Shown one piece after another: positions 10,767 to 23,753 of a stretch of DNA of 64,000 nucleotides. The notes under the pieces were generated by a model. The model saw only the letters and a program-made list of their open reading frames with translations, was not told the origin of the DNA and made no database searches. The stretch comes from Ailanthus altissimus. Taxonomy: Eukaryota > Streptophyta > Magnoliopsida > Sapindales > Simaroubaceae. The stretch's first letter is position 1. Each line of letters opens with the position of its first letter. The translations under genes were made by a program, and so were the position numbers. Where the stretch lies: contig CAMPEX010000001.1 of the NCBI GenBank assembly GCA_946807835.1, positions 1,875,001 through 1,939,000 on the forward strand. The letters run 5' to 3'.

Positions 10767-13700
10767 TGACAGGACCTGGCCCGAGACCCTCTACAGTAGA
10801 TTCCAGCGACCTGCTAGACACCCCGATGGAAGTTCCTTAGAATATAACTGGGTAAGTCGAGAAATTCTGCGAGGCGGACTCTTTTTTAGTTCTTACTATT
10901 ATTGAGAAAATTTTAGAATATACGTGAAAATAACTTATTAAATTTTTAAAAAAATGTGCAGAGTTTCCCCTATTTTTTGAAAAATCTAATATAAAACCTG
11001 CAAAGTAATTGCACTTCTGAATACTACCAAATAGGACCTCCGGTCCTTTCCAAACCAAATCCAACACAACTTAATAATTTCATTATAATCATAAAACTGG
11101 AATACTGATAAAGAAGTGAAACGATCATCAAAATATCGAAACCTCTACGTGTTTGTCCAAAATATATGTACAAATACACATGCCTATAAATACTATGCAG
11201 AAAGCAAAAAGTGTGCTATTTAGCACATTTACATTTACAAAATATTTATCCGACTGGGCCACTAATGAGTTGTAAGAGAATCAGTGACTTGCGCACTGTT
11301 GTATGATTTCTATAACACAAACTAACGCAAGTGCACGTTATTGCAACAAGTGATATATGATGAGTAAAGTGTCGATCCCACGAGGAATTGTTATTTCTAC
11401 TTGCTAAGTACTATAATTATGTTCTCTTATTCTTATTCAAGCTATTGGCAATTCAAATATTGTTATATCTAACCTAACTAAATAAAAAGAATAATTACAA
11501 AAATTGAGCAAAAAGAATAAACGTGATAGCACAAATACTCAAATGCCTAGGATTACAACAATCCTTCAATACCTCACTTGAATTCAATTACTCCCCTTAG
11601 AACTATTAATATGAATGTTAACCAAGAACTCTAATATCCTCACAAGCCTCTTTCGATGGTCAAGTGAGTATATCTCATTCAATCAATTATCTATATGTTT
11701 ATGATAATCAAATTGAAATAAGATTCATTAAGTTCAAATTCTCTAAATGGTCATATATACCATATGAGTATATTTCTATCTCATATGGAACTCATGCTTT
11801 TACACAATGATCATATATCAATTTATCCATGGCCAACACAAAATTTCCTTTTTCAAGTTCATTAAGGTTCCTAAATCAATCTAATACATTGTCATGTAAT
11901 TAGAAGCCTTAAGCATAGAACAAATTGAACAATTCAATACCAATATGACAAATAAGGGAAAATAATCAATCGAAGCTACATATGAGTTCACATTGTAATT
12001 TTAGCAATAACACTTAGTTCATAATTGAAAACATAAGTTTAGAGAATCTAACAACATCATTATATATGTTGGAATCAACAACAAATACGAATTTGAAGAG
12101 AAGAAGAAATTTCCCTTGATGCAATGGTGATGTTCTTCCTCCAAAATGCAGAAATTCTTCTTCTTCCTCTTGATTTTTGCCTCTTGTTATTGATTATTGC
12201 TTCCAAGACCCAAATGAAGTGTTTATTTTCATGCTCTCTAGTGCCCCCCTCCCTTCTTGGCTCAACAATAGGCATTTATATGGTTTAAGGTTTCAAAAAG
12301 AGGACAAAAATGCCCTTAAAGAGTGGCCAGAATTCAGTGCTACGGCATTCGAGTCCAATGCCGTGGCATTCGGATTCAATGCCGCGGCACTCACTCTTTG
12401 GAATTGGCACCCCAGCACTCAAATCGAATGCCCCAGCATTGCACTGTCCATGCACTATAGAAATTACACTGCTCACTTTGTACTGTTCATGCTTTGGGCA
12501 TTTTAGTCCCTTTTCAGATTCTCATCTCAAATAGCTTCATTTGCATCCGGTTTCCAATATTTTGGCTCCGATAATGCTTAAACCTATAAAACAATATTAA
12601 TATGCATAAATAGCCAAATTATTGGGATAAATTGAACAAACATCAAGTTTAGGAGGATAAAATACTTTATACAATTACTCCCTATCACGCACTGAGGCCT
12701 GTACCTGGAGGGGGATAGAAAACATAAAACACAAACGAGTGAACTAAAGGAGCTCAGTGAGTGCATTTAAGATTTCGAATAAAATAAAATTCTGCATAAA
12801 TATTAAATTCTAAAAGACATGCATAATTCATGTTTCTAAAACTTATATAAAGCTCTAAAATGGTTGTAGACATCATATGCCGCTGAAATCTTGCCGAGCG
12901 GGTTTTATTTACATCTATGGAAAATAATATCCAAAATCTGTACAACATAATAACTAGCATGTGCATATAAACGCATAATATGTAATCGGTAAATCGAAAA
13001 CTATTAAAGCCCTCGCTCGGCCATTTTCTTTCTAAACTGTACCAATGGTAACCTAAAGCTCTATACTCACGCAGCGACTCAACTAGCACCACATACGTAA
13101 GTAGGTCATGAGGCGCCTCAACTAGCAACACCTACAGTGACATCATCAAGACATCTCACTGGTTATGCAGCGAAATCCTACACTGCATACATATAGCAAG
13201 ATAATACCCTTTACACATAGAGAGACTCACATAACTCGACATCCCGACTTCCCAGAGTTAGTGACACACCCCCAATATCTGCCCATGTGTACGGGATATA
13301 CCGGTCGGGTCTAATATAATCACCACCACTATAATCTGAGGGTATCAATGGCCTTTGAAATGAATGCAGAAATTTTGAAGCTATTTCTTAAACCGAACAT
13401 GTAAAAACATATATATGGATATATATATATATATCAAGATCATAACTCATGTTTATGCATTAAAAGCAAATAAAACATACATTTTTGTTATGCGAAAATA
13501 TAATAAATAAAAGATAAAAGAAATGACGGATTTTCACTCACAACTGCTCTTAACTCAATTTCATTCCGGATTTCTGCTCCCGTTACTAGTCTCGATTTTC
13601 TTCACCTGCACGCCATAATTGACATTTAGAACTAAATCAAATGCTAGAATCTCATTTAACTACTAAACGCCCTAATCGGCATACAAAGCCCGGATGGATA

Positions 13701-14933
13701 CTACTTTTCAATTTTTATTTACGGAGTCATTCAATCTTATCTAATTCACCATCCGACGCCCTAAAAAATTTTTTAACACCCTATAACTTTGGTTGGACAT
13801 AATTGCTCTTTACCTTTCTAAAATGGACAATTATGTCCCATTTTCTTCATTTTTTATTTTTACATCAACCATATACATTCAATTTACATAAGGCACCATT
13901 TATACATCACAATTCAACCAAAATACAACTTAATCCCTAAATTTCCTAAAGTGACAGAATTTCACCCAATGTTTCAACACATTTCTTTTCTCAATTTCTT
14001 GTTCCAATCGCATTAAAATTAAGCCAATTTCATTCTAATACCCTAATTACAACTAATTGAAGTCTCTACATCCAAATCACCCAAAACCTTAATTCTTACC
14101 TTGCCAATTTCTTCAATTTGATAACTCCTTCAAGCTCCACATCAGAATTCAACTCAATCTAAACCAAGAATACACACAAGAACATCAATTGAAGCAATCT
14201 TGAAAGTTCACATATCAATCTCACAAAACAATATTTTTCTTACCTCTTTTTCTTCGATTTTCACTAATTGAGGCTTCAATTGAGCTTAGTAACTTATACT
14301 TGACTTTCTCATAGCTTGATTAAAGATGAAAAATTATGAAAAAAAAAACTTGAAATGTCACTGTAACAGCACCACTCTTCTTGCACAAATTTTCCTCTCG
14401 TTTGCTCTAAGTGTTATATTTTTAATCACTTGAAATTTCTACACACTTCTACCATATTTATAGTACTCTCCCAAAGACCAATTTTTCCCTCAACTGACAC
14501 AAAATTTCTAAATTACCATTAGTTGGAAACTAAGTATGTAATTGGCTCCTTTGTAACTATCTAGTTAGAATAGTCCAATGAACTAACTAGAATTTTCAAC
14601 TTGGCAATCTATGAGATTGTTTCTAATTGATCTATACTTTAATATATGGATTGTGTTTCTCAACAAAGGCTTGTTCCATACATAACCCTTAAATGAAAAT
14701 TCATGTAGTAATTTAAAATTTCCTTTTCCAAGCCAATAGAAAAAAATTTCAAAAATATTCTAAGGTCATCCGACACTCCAACCGAGTGTGAAATTACCAA
14801 ATTAGGTCTAATGCCTATCACGCGCATCATAAACAAATATTTCTAATAAGGTTAAAATCGGGTAACCCTACAGTGTCTCATCACTCTACCAAAATCTAGG
14901 CGCCAATACTACTAATAGGGATTAGATATTACA
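10767..14933 (-). mobile_element. Solo LTR of a chromovirus-type Gypsy element, itself interrupted
   Basis: Read on the minus strand it starts TGTAATATCTAATCCC and ends GGTCCTGTCA. It is flanked by GACAA (14934-14938) and GGCAA (10762-10766), a 5-bp TSD with one change. The same LTR, next to its pol gene, is at 58980-60738; shared phrases include TGTACGGGATATACCGG and CACCACCACTATAATCTGAG. Without the nested LTR 11297-12687 it would be about 2.8 kb, longer than the other copy, which lacks some of the 11000-13050 text. It interrupts the Tat gag. Confidence 0.85.
11297..12687 (-). mobile_element. Solo LTR (TGATAAG-type family) nested in the chromovirus LTR
   Basis: Minus-strand ends are TGATAGGGAG and ATACAACA. 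It is flanked by perfect 5-bp repeats CGCAC (11292-11296 and 12688-12692). Removing it joins the host LTR as GACTTGCGCACTGAGGCC. The LTR has the TCGTGGGATCGACAC phrase near its 3' end. A GC-rich island at 12320-12440 has three GCCRYGGCATT-like words. No coding region. Confidence 0.92.
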
Positions 14934-15399
14934 GACAAAATAAAAGCCCCGAGATGAATCACTTCCCTATGGAATCTTTTCATGCACTCCCTTAGGCTTT
15001 CATTAACCCCTGCTTGAATTCTTTCGATTGCTAAAGGTCTTTAGCAGTTTTGCAAGACCCACAAAAATGTTGCATAAACTTATCAGTAATCTCACTATAG
15101 AAAGAAATACTCCTATACTTTAAACCATGATACTAGAAGGGAGCGGGCTCTTCTAAGCTTTTATGGAACAGTCGACACATCTACTCTTGTTTAAGGCTCG
15201 CAATGGACAATAAATTTGTAACCTAGTATACATAATTATTAAGGTCTGACACGTCCCTATATACAAGGAAGCTAAGCAACCTAAACCAGCTGGTAGCTTC
15301 ATATCCCTCAACTCATGTATCAGGGGGGAATTTTTTCTCCCTCTCGATCTTCTTCAAGTGAGGTTGGTCTTTTCTTTCTTTTTCCTCGAGTAGGTTATA
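14934..15399 (-). pseudogene. Tat-lineage Gypsy gag core fragment
   Basis: On the minus strand the text AGVNESLRECMKRFHREVIHL is readable near 15040-14950. It matches the retrotransposon gag signature QGPNESLREYxxRFxxE. It runs directly into the 10488-10766 gag piece across the inserted LTR. The upstream part is cut at 15399 by another solo LTR. Stops are present in all frames. Confidence 0.75.
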
Positions 15400-16815
15400 T
15401 GATAAGGGCAAAATTATCATATATTTTCTCATGTTTTTATTTTGATATTTTATTATTTTATAAGAATAGATGGCTATTTATGTGCTTTATTGTTATTTAT
15501 AGAGACTTGAACGAAAACAGGGATTAAAATGCAAAGTTTTTAAATTATGTGTCCATAGCCCCAGCGCCATAAGGATTATCGCCCCAGCTCTGGAATAGTG
15601 ATCGAAATAAGAAAAATGACATATCTAAGTCGCATCTGGCACCCTTGGGCCAGATATTCATTGCGCCAGCGACAGGATAACACCCCAGCGCCATCAACCC
15701 ACCACTCCAGAGATGAAGCCTTTTTAAGCGTCACCCCAGCGACAACTACATGGCTCCCCAGCAGTAACGCGAGTCCTAGTCCGACGAGAATTGAGATTTT
15801 CAAGCTTATATCAATCCCTATAAAAAGCCACTCGTTCTCAGCCTTCAAGAATAATCCAAGAGCAACCTAGAGCAATTCAAGAACACCAAGAATACAAAGC
15901 ATAAGTCTTGGAAAGCAATAAGAGTTTAATTGAAGCAACTTTAAAGAGAGATTCAAGGCGTTCTTCGGCATCAAGAGTTCTTAGGCAGCAATTAAGAGCA
16001 ATTCGACGTCTATATCGGTTTGCTATTGATTGTATCATGATTTATTATTATTTTTACTGTTGTTCTCTTGTAGCCATGAGCTAAATTTATTTTTTAGGGT
16101 TAATACTTGAACTCAATATGTGTGCTTAATTGCCATATCTTTTTAATATTTAATAAACTTAATTCTTTAATATTCAAATTACTTAATTTTAATGCTTCAA
16201 TATATCTGACCAATATATGGTGAATGAGTTGGTAATATTATTGATAAACTCGGAAGAGGAATCATAATATTTAGACCTAGGTAATTTGATGCATGATTGT
16301 AGAGTAACATTCAATGTTGCATATACAAGTTTCAATTTAGGATAGGAATATACCTAATTGGCATATATGATCAATAAGACCTAATCTTAATGAATCTTAA
16401 TTTATTACAAGTACCATAGGAATATAGGTATTTGGTAAATTAAGGTATACTTGCATGACCTTGGAAGAGGCTTGTGAATACATTAGTGTCTTGATCAATA
16501 ACAAAGATTAAGGGAGTTAAATATTATAAGATTAATCATTAGAAAGCATATTGAGGGATAGTATTAATCCTAAGTTTTCTCTATATTACTATCACTTAAA
16601 TCTCTTTGCATTGTGTTTTTATTTTTACATTTTCTACATTCATTCTTAGATTTTTATTTATCTGAATAATTATTAGGAAGATATCATTTTAGTAATTGGT
16701 TAAAAAAAAAGAAATTATCCTTATGGGTTCGACATCCAACTATTTAGTCCCTTTATTACTTACATACGATAGTGTATACTTGCACTTAATTTTATGATAT
16801 AGAAATATCGCATCA
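15400..16815 (+). mobile_element. Solo LTR (TGATAAG-type family), plus orientation
   Basis: Ends are TGATAAGGGCAAAATT and ATATCGCATCA, flanked by perfect TTATA repeats (15395-15399, 16816-16820). A TATA box (CTATAAAAAGCC) lies near 15820. A GC-rich island with CCCCAGCG words lies at 15555-15770. The 3' half is also present as a fragment at 45319-45889. No PBS or PPT adjoins it, so it is a solo LTR. Confidence 0.93.
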
Positions 16816-16865
16816 TTATACAACTACTCTTTTCGACTTCGGGCTTTCTCTTCTATGAGCAAACC
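16816..16865 (-). pseudogene. Short Tat gag remnant between two insertions
   Basis: These 50 bases restart after the TTATA duplication and end where the Copia leader begins. They are interpreted as the continuation of the Tat gag because gag text lies on both sides (14934-15399 and 24756-25085) in the same orientation. Confidence 0.4.
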
Positions 16866-17029
16866 TCAACTTGCTCAACAACATCACAAAATTATACCTC
16901 GTTCAATTTTTAAACATCACCATATTCCAAATCAAACATCATCATGTTGTTTAAAAATACAATATCAACATGTTAAAAATTCAACAACGTCAAGCATCAC
17001 ACACCCAATTAGCATACTCTGATACCACT
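16866..17029 (-). mobile_element. Copia leader stub with primer-binding site
   Basis: The minus-strand TGGTATCAGAGT (17027-17016) is a one-mismatch form of the TGGTATCAGAGC site complementary to initiator tRNA-Met, used by most plant Copia elements. It lies 2 bases after an LTR end (CAACA). The leader then stops at about 16866 and shares its first 150 bp with 21230-21387. Confidence 0.85.
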
Positions 17030-18093
17030 TGTTGAGTGAGTGTATGATTAATTGACTGTACATGTAATTTAAAATTTTATTACATGTAACGAACGTATCA
17101 TATATAAAATACACTCAATCATATAATCATACACATATATCTCATATATGATCATTTGTTAATTAAACTAAATTATAAGTGAGAAAACCTACCAGAATTA
17201 AAGGCAATTTTCAATTCTTCAAGAGTTGTAATCTCCAAGTCTTGAGCTCACCATGAAGTGTACTACTACACAATTCTAATTCACAACAAAATTATTAGGA
17301 TTGTGAATCTAGAATAGTAGCCACAAAAATATTCCAACAACAAGTATTAATCTCTTAAACACTTTGATTCTATTTGTCTTTGTTTCTTATTAGAGATGAG
17401 ATGAATAAAAATTTTTTAGTCTTTGTTCTCACATAACCCTTTGCATAGAACACTTAAGAAAAATAATTAGCTTATTCTCTTATAACTCTTCTCATATGCA
17501 GATGGCTTGAATAGGATTAATCAAATAGAGCTCCAAATGGTTTTGTCAAAATAATGACTAATGGAAGTGCTTTCCCTACCATTCAACATTGTTGGCTATT
17601 CCATTCCATTATCTTATCAAAAATACTTGATTAATAGCCACCATATATTCCTATACCTAATATATGGAATATCTTTAATTATTTTAAGTAATCAAATGGC
17701 CAACATCAAGGCCCTTCATTAGGTAAATTATGCCATTGCCATAATTGATGTCTATCCTTTTGCAATAATGATAATAAATGAATTTTTCATTAATTATTCA
17801 AAAAATATTTTTGAATAATTACTTTTATCTCACTTGTTTTTACTAGTAAGGTAAATTAGTAATTTCAAGATAAAAATAACTTATGGACAATATTGTGCCA
17901 CTTGTCAATATCTTATTGGTTAACAACTCTTGTCAACCAATTATATGATGTACTTAATATTTAATTCTTGACAAATACACATCCTGAGAAACCCTTGAAA
18001 CATATTTTTTATTTACTGGAATTTCTTGGACTTAATTGCTCAATCCAATACGTTGCCCTGGTACAAAATAAGTACACTTCATTTTGTGAGACT
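17030..18093 (-). mobile_element. 3' half of a Copia LTR
   Basis: It aligns throughout with 21402-22475 (about 90% identical by eye), ends CTCACTCAACA and is followed by a PBS. The 5' half of the LTR is missing. At 18093 the match stops within GTGAGACT and integrase coding text of the same family begins, so the junction is a deletion breakpoint. Confidence 0.85.
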
Positions 18094-18950
18094 AGAAAAG
18101 TGGAATAACGAGAAACAAATACCATTCATTCCTCTAGATCATAGAATTGGTAGCCATTGAATTCTTGGGATATCCAATGAACCAGTATTTGTATTCTCTA
18201 GAAGCCAGTTTATCATGTTGTGTAACTTTTATGTAAGTAGGACAGCCTAAATCTTAATGTACTTAAGACTTGGTTTCCTTCTAGTCCATATCTCATGTGG
18301 AGTGGATAGAATAGCTTTTGATAGAACTCTATTCAATATATGAGTAGCAGTTTTTAGATCATAACTCCATAGATATTCAGGAAGATCGGTGAAGCTTATC
18401 ATCGATTAAACCATATCCAATAAAGTCTGATTCCTCCTCTTCGAAACACCATTGGTTATGGAGTACTTGGAGGACTATACTGAGCGAGAATCCCATTCTC
18501 CTTTAAATAATCTGAAAATTTATTGTTTGTGTATTCACCTACTTGATCTGATTAAGGCATTTAATATACTTTTTGGTTTGTTTTTCTACTTCGAGTCAAA
18601 GCTCTTTGAACTTTTAAAAATTTTCTGACTTGTGTTTCATAAGAAACACATATCCAAATCATGATAGATCATCAATAAAGATAACAAAGTATCGAAATCC
18701 ACCATTGTAGTGTGATTCATTGGACCATATACATCACTACGTACAAGTTCCAATAAATTAATGGCACAGTGTCTAACACCAATAAATAGAGCTTTGGTCT
18801 TTTTTCTTTGAATACAATATTCACAAACTGGATAAGATTCTATGATTAAATCAGGTATTTAATCATCCTTAACCAAACAAGATAGGAGCCTCACACCTAT
18901 ATAACTTGATCTCATATGCCATAATTTAGTGTCAATTAAATTCTCGAGCT
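18094..18950 (-). pseudogene. Copia integrase remnant
   Basis: Minus-strand text in broken frames includes FRYFVIFIDDLS, GYVFLMKHKSENF (catalytic-core region with the second Asp), then ILNRVLSKAI, TPHEIWTRRKPSLKYIK, GCPTYIKV and EYKYWFIGYP. This is the conserved order of Copia integrase from the core to the GKKP/GCPAY region. Several stops interrupt it. RT and RNase H that should follow are deleted (junction at 18093). Confidence 0.85.
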
Positions 18951-20240
18951 ACTACTAGCATTTACCTGTACATTCATGACATTTTCTATTGTATCTAATA
19001 TATAATGGTCATTAATCAACTAACATTCAGATAATAAAATATTATCTAAATTATACAAGCACAAGGAACGATTCTGAATATACATATGTTATCCATCACT
19101 GTCCAATATATGAATGAAAATAATTTTCCAAATAATATTTGGCATATAATAATAATTATTCAAGACAATAATTTTATTACATGGAACAAGTAAATCAAAA
19201 CGTCCAATAGCTTCAATCTGCGGGAAATCACCATTCCCAACACGAAGCTATACTTCTCTAGGCTGTAACAGTCTAACTTTTTTTCGGACCCTACAATACA
19301 TTGTAGATATAAAAAAGGCAAGCAGCTCTAATACTCAGCCAGTACTATAATTAAATGCTAAAGAAATGTTAATGATAGGTAAATACATATCTGAGAGGGT
19401 CTTCTTAATCGTGGCAAAGATATTTTGGGCAGTTATGCTTCAAGTTCTCATCTTTGCTACAATGGAAACATTTTTCTTTTGTTTCATTCTTATGTTGAGG
19501 CTTAGATATGTGTTGCTTTTGAGGACCCATGTTGGGTATATGTTTTACCTCTTTTAATTCTTCCCCTTGAACTTCTTAGAAGTCTTAGGGTTCAAAGATG
19601 TAGCACCTTGAAAATAGAGGGTCGTGCCTATTTATTCATGTTCTCTTAAGCTATTTTCAGTATATTATACAGATCAGTATAAGTATGGGTCAATCCTTGC
19701 ATATTGAAGTTCGTGATAAACTTTGTAAATGACCTTAAAAGTGATTGAAGAATCAAATTGTTCCCCAATGTATTGCTCAGTGAGATATCTATTGTTTCCA
19801 ACCTCTCAATGTGAGATATAATCTTAAGGACATAGGAACCCACTGGATTGGCCTCGAGCAGTCTAACTTGAAAGAGAGATTTGACAACCCTATATATTTC
19901 AACTTGAGGTCTGTCCTTAAATAACTCCTTCAGGTGGAGCATTATGCTACCAACACTATCCATATGGACATACTCTCTTTGCAGCTCTATAGACATTGAA
20001 CTGAGGATGTACGATTTAACTTTCAAATCGTCATCCAACCATTTTCGATATGCCTTCTTTTCTTCTAGAGAAGTATCATTAGAAACAGCTCGGTGCAGGC
20101 GCTAATCAATTACATACCCAAGCTTCTTAGAATTCAGAACTTTTCTAATATTCATAAGTCAGTCAACATAATTTTCTGCACTTTTGAGTTGTGTGCATCA
20201 AGGATACGAACTAGTGGGTTGCTTGAAGACATTTGATCTT
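18951..20240 (-). pseudogene. Copia gag remnant (UBN2-type) with zinc-knuckle traces
   Basis: gag starts with an ATG near 20233 (reading MSSSNPLVRILD). The best frame, 20038-19646, contains SYILSSMSIELQREYVHMDS, LHLKELFKDRP, VKSLFQVRLLEANPVGSYVLKI, ERLETIDISLSN and NLILQSL. This is the standard gag core of plant Copia elements. A CFHC...HNCPKYL-like zinc-knuckle remnant is near 19430-19490. Stops in the first 60 codons show it is inactive. Confidence 0.85.
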
Positions 20241-21401
20241 CACAAGAGAAAAAAAATGTTAGTGGAATATTTTAATCGCTAGTTAATAATGTTTTAGATT
20301 ATGGGCATAACAGTTATACATTTTTAATCTAAAAATGCCCTCTCACTATTTTACAAAATCCTTTTGATCTCTCAAACAAAAAAATGATAGTTAAAAAATT
20401 TGTAAACTATATAATGAAAAATGGACCCCATTTGCATTTTACTCCAGCCGCACACTTTAGCGATATAGGCCTTTGTAAACCCAAAAGGTAAACAACTTTT
20501 ATCAATTGCATCTCATGCAACTCTTACCATTGATCCTAAATACACCTTATCTGCACACTTTAGCGATCTAGGATAAGTGTATTCTAGATTAACTTATCAA
20601 TCATCAAATATATATTATTGATATTACCCACACACTTTAGCAATCTAGGGTAATATTTTTGCTTATATTTACCTCATCTCATGTTTAACCCGCACAGTCC
20701 AAGTCAAATTGATTAATCCCTCACACTTTAGCGATCTTGAAAAAAATTAAAGTGACACATCTAATACTGTATTGATAAGAAAAATCATATTATAATATTA
20801 TCTCATAACAAAATATTATCCAATTTGATTAAGAGAGATTTTCTAAACTCATCCTCATCTCATGCAGATGATAAATTTAGATCATTCATTTAATTTTACG
20901 CAAGCATAACTAACCCCACAAATAGAGCTCCCATTGTAGTTATCAACGTAAATAAATGATCATATCATGTTATGACAATTATACAAGTATAATACAACAA
21001 TAAAATAAGTCAAATATGAATATAAAAAAATAAAAATAAAAATAAAAATTTCCAGTAACAATGTTGAACGTCACGACATTAATAAAAAATTAGAGCTAGC
21101 GCCACAAGTTAGTAGCTACAGCGCCGCAGCGCTGTACGCTATCACTACATTTCGGTGTTCAAAAATTACGTTTTCATGTTCTGGCACCCAATTTTCTCAT
21201 GTACATCATGTCCATACATTATATGTTCAATTCCAAACCTCAACATGCTCAAGAACATCACAAAATTATACCTTGTTCAATTTTAAACATCACCATATTT
21301 CAAATCAAACATCATCATGTTGTTCAAAATACAACATCAGCATGTTAAAAATTCAACAACATCAAGCATCACACACCCAATTAGCATGCTCTGATACCAC
21401 T
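20241..21401 (-). mobile_element. Copia 5' leader with PBS and four-copy motif array
   Basis: It lies between the gag start and the primer-binding site TGGTATCAGAGC (21399-21388). Four copies of CACACTTTAGCGATAT-like text sit at 20451, 20554, 20631 and 20722 (plus-strand reading). A short GC-rich island (21085-21145) has AGCGCCGCAGCGCT words. Equivalent leaders are at 47643-48795 and 54301-55550. Confidence 0.85.
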
Positions 21402-22596
21402 TATTGAGTGAGTGTATGATTAATTAAGTATAAATATAATTTAAAATTTTATTACATGCAGAGAAAGTATTATATACAAAATACACTCAATCAATATAAT
21501 TATACACATATATCTCATATATGATCATATGTTAATTAAACTAAATTACAAGTGAGAAAACCTACTCAGATTGATGGTAGCTTTTAATTCTTCAATAGTT
21601 ACAATCTTTAAGTCTTGAGCTCACCTTCCAGTGTACTGCTACACAATTCTAATTGACAACAACAATAGTGGGATTCTGAATCTAGAATAGCAACCACAAA
21701 AATGTTCTAGCAACAAGTATTAACCTCTCAAACACTTTGATTCTATTTGTCTTTATTTCTTATGAGAGATGAGATGAATAAAATATTTTTAGTCTTTGTT
21801 CTCACATAACCATTTGCATAGAACACATAAGAAAAATACTAAGCTTATTCTCTTATAACTCTCTCATATGTAGATGGCTTGAATGGGATTAATCAAAGAG
21901 AGCTCCAAATGGTTTTGTCAAAATAATGACTAATGGAAGTGCTTTTCCTACCATTCAACATTGTTGGCCATTCCATTCGATTATCTTATCAAAAATACTT
22001 GATTAATGGCCACTATATATTTCCATACCTAACATATGGAATATCTTTAATTATTTAAATAATCAAATGGCCAATCAAGGCCCCTCATTAGGTAAATTAT
22101 ACCATTACCATAATTGATGTTTATCTTTTTGTAATAATGATAATAAATAAATTTTGCATTTATTATTCAAAAAATATTTTCGAATAACTACTTTTTATCT
22201 CACTTGTTTCTATTAATAAGGTAAATCGGTAATTTCAAGTAAAAATAATTTATGGAGAATATTGTGCCACTTGTCAACATCTTATTGGTTAGCAACTCTT
22301 GTCAACCAATTATGTGATATACTTAACATTTAAGTCTTGACAAATACACATCCTGAGGAACCCCTAAAACATATTTTTGGTTTGTTGTAATTTCTTGGAC
22401 CGAACTGTTCAATCCAATATGTTACCCCGGTGCATAATGAATACACTTCATATTGTCAGACTCTCTAGATCCACGTCCTGTTTGTCATATGAAACTTGTT
22501 CATATGTCCTTGAATAATATCTCACACACATGTTACGGATATCACAAAGCGGTGCATTAAATTATACAAGTTAAGATTATAACATATCCGTATAAT

Positions 22597-23753
22597 TAAA
22601 GGTAGGCAAAAACAATCGGTAACTGAAAAATTGAGTTGGCCAGTTAGGTTTGGTTCGGTCCGATTTTTTTGCCACAAATAATCGGTTCAGTTATATTTTT
22701 GAAAAAATTGACAGATCCGATTTGGTTTTTCCAAAAAAATAACCGAATCGAAAAACTAATTTTTTTAGTAAAATTTAATTACATTGCCACGTGACACTAA
22801 ATAATTGGGCGTTTGAAAATACAAACATATATTTACCCGCACATCATTTCACTCACTCATTATTATAATAATAATAATTAAAACTCTAATTATAATTTCA
22901 TTAAATAGGAGAATTATATTTTATGGATATTGTTAGAGATTAGTTTATTATTAATAAATAAAAAGTTTAAATTTAGCTCAAATTAAGTAAATTGTAATTA
23001 TGTTAATATAAAATAGACCCAAAAATTAGGTCAAAAAATTATTTACTAAATTATTTAGACAAGTGAATTAAAAAGGCCTTCAATTTAAAATAATAAAAAA
23101 AACTCAAAAAATAGCTCAAATTTGTATAGACTTATATAATTTATAAGAACAAATTTAGTGATTTATATAATGTGTAATGAAATATATTTTTGATTATATA
23201 ATATATAACGTGTAATATATATTAATTTAGTCAACTTAATTTTTTAAAGACTTATATAATAAATAAGAATAAATTAAATGACTTATATAACATGTAATGA
23301 ATTTTGTTTTGATTATATAATGTATAACGTATAATATAATATGTAATATATAATAATTTAGTCAACTTAATTTTTTAAATACTTATAAAATATATAAGAA
23401 TAAATTGAGTGGTTTATGTAATGTATAATAAAAAAAAATTATTATGTAATATATAACATGTAATATATATTAATTTAGTTAACTTAATTTTTTAAAGACT
23501 TATATAATATATAAGAATAAATTTAGTGACTTATGTAACGTGTAATTAAAAAATGAATTAAAATAATCTATTAAATTATTTGGACAAATGAATTAAAAAA
23601 AAAAGCGAACAATTTAAAATTAAAAAATGCCAAAAAAATTCGAACTGGACTAGAAAAAATTGGTTCAGTCTTGTTCGATTTTTTTTCATAAAAAACTGGT
23701 TTCAATTTAATTTCTTTAAAACATTGAACCAAATCGAACCGTGTCTACCCTTA
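22597..23753. mobile_element. Non-autonomous hAT-type element (MITE-like, about 1.16 kb)
   Basis: Ends are TAAAGGTAGGCA and, reversed, TAAGGGTAGACA (10 of 12 match). They are flanked by CGTATAAT/TGTATAAT (22589-22596, 23754-23761), a near-perfect 8-bp duplication as made by hAT transposases. The subterminal parts are rich in CGGTTCG/CGAACCG words. No transposase frame exists. The middle is a tandem array (22990-23580). Confidence 0.85.
23120..23560. repeat. Tandem array inside the hAT-type element
   Basis: Roughly four units of 115-130 bp, each containing ACTTATATAATATATAAGAA, a GTGACTTATATAACGTGTAA-like part and TTAGTCAACTTAATTTTTTA, start near 23133, 23249, 23380 and 23496. Confidence 0.85.

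Noticed and set aside
12177..12534. Overlapping short frames of 109 and 74 codons
   Set aside because: They lie inside a solo LTR and owe their length to its GC-rich word island; no motif.
15598..15870. Frames of 90 codons on both strands
   Set aside because: Both fall within the solo LTR 15400-16815 over its GC-rich island and TATA region; no protein family resemblance.
20446..20740. Spaced repeats that look like a CRISPR array
   Set aside because: Only four 16-bp motifs with unequal spacers that are themselves conserved between element copies, in a plant Copia leader; no cas genes.
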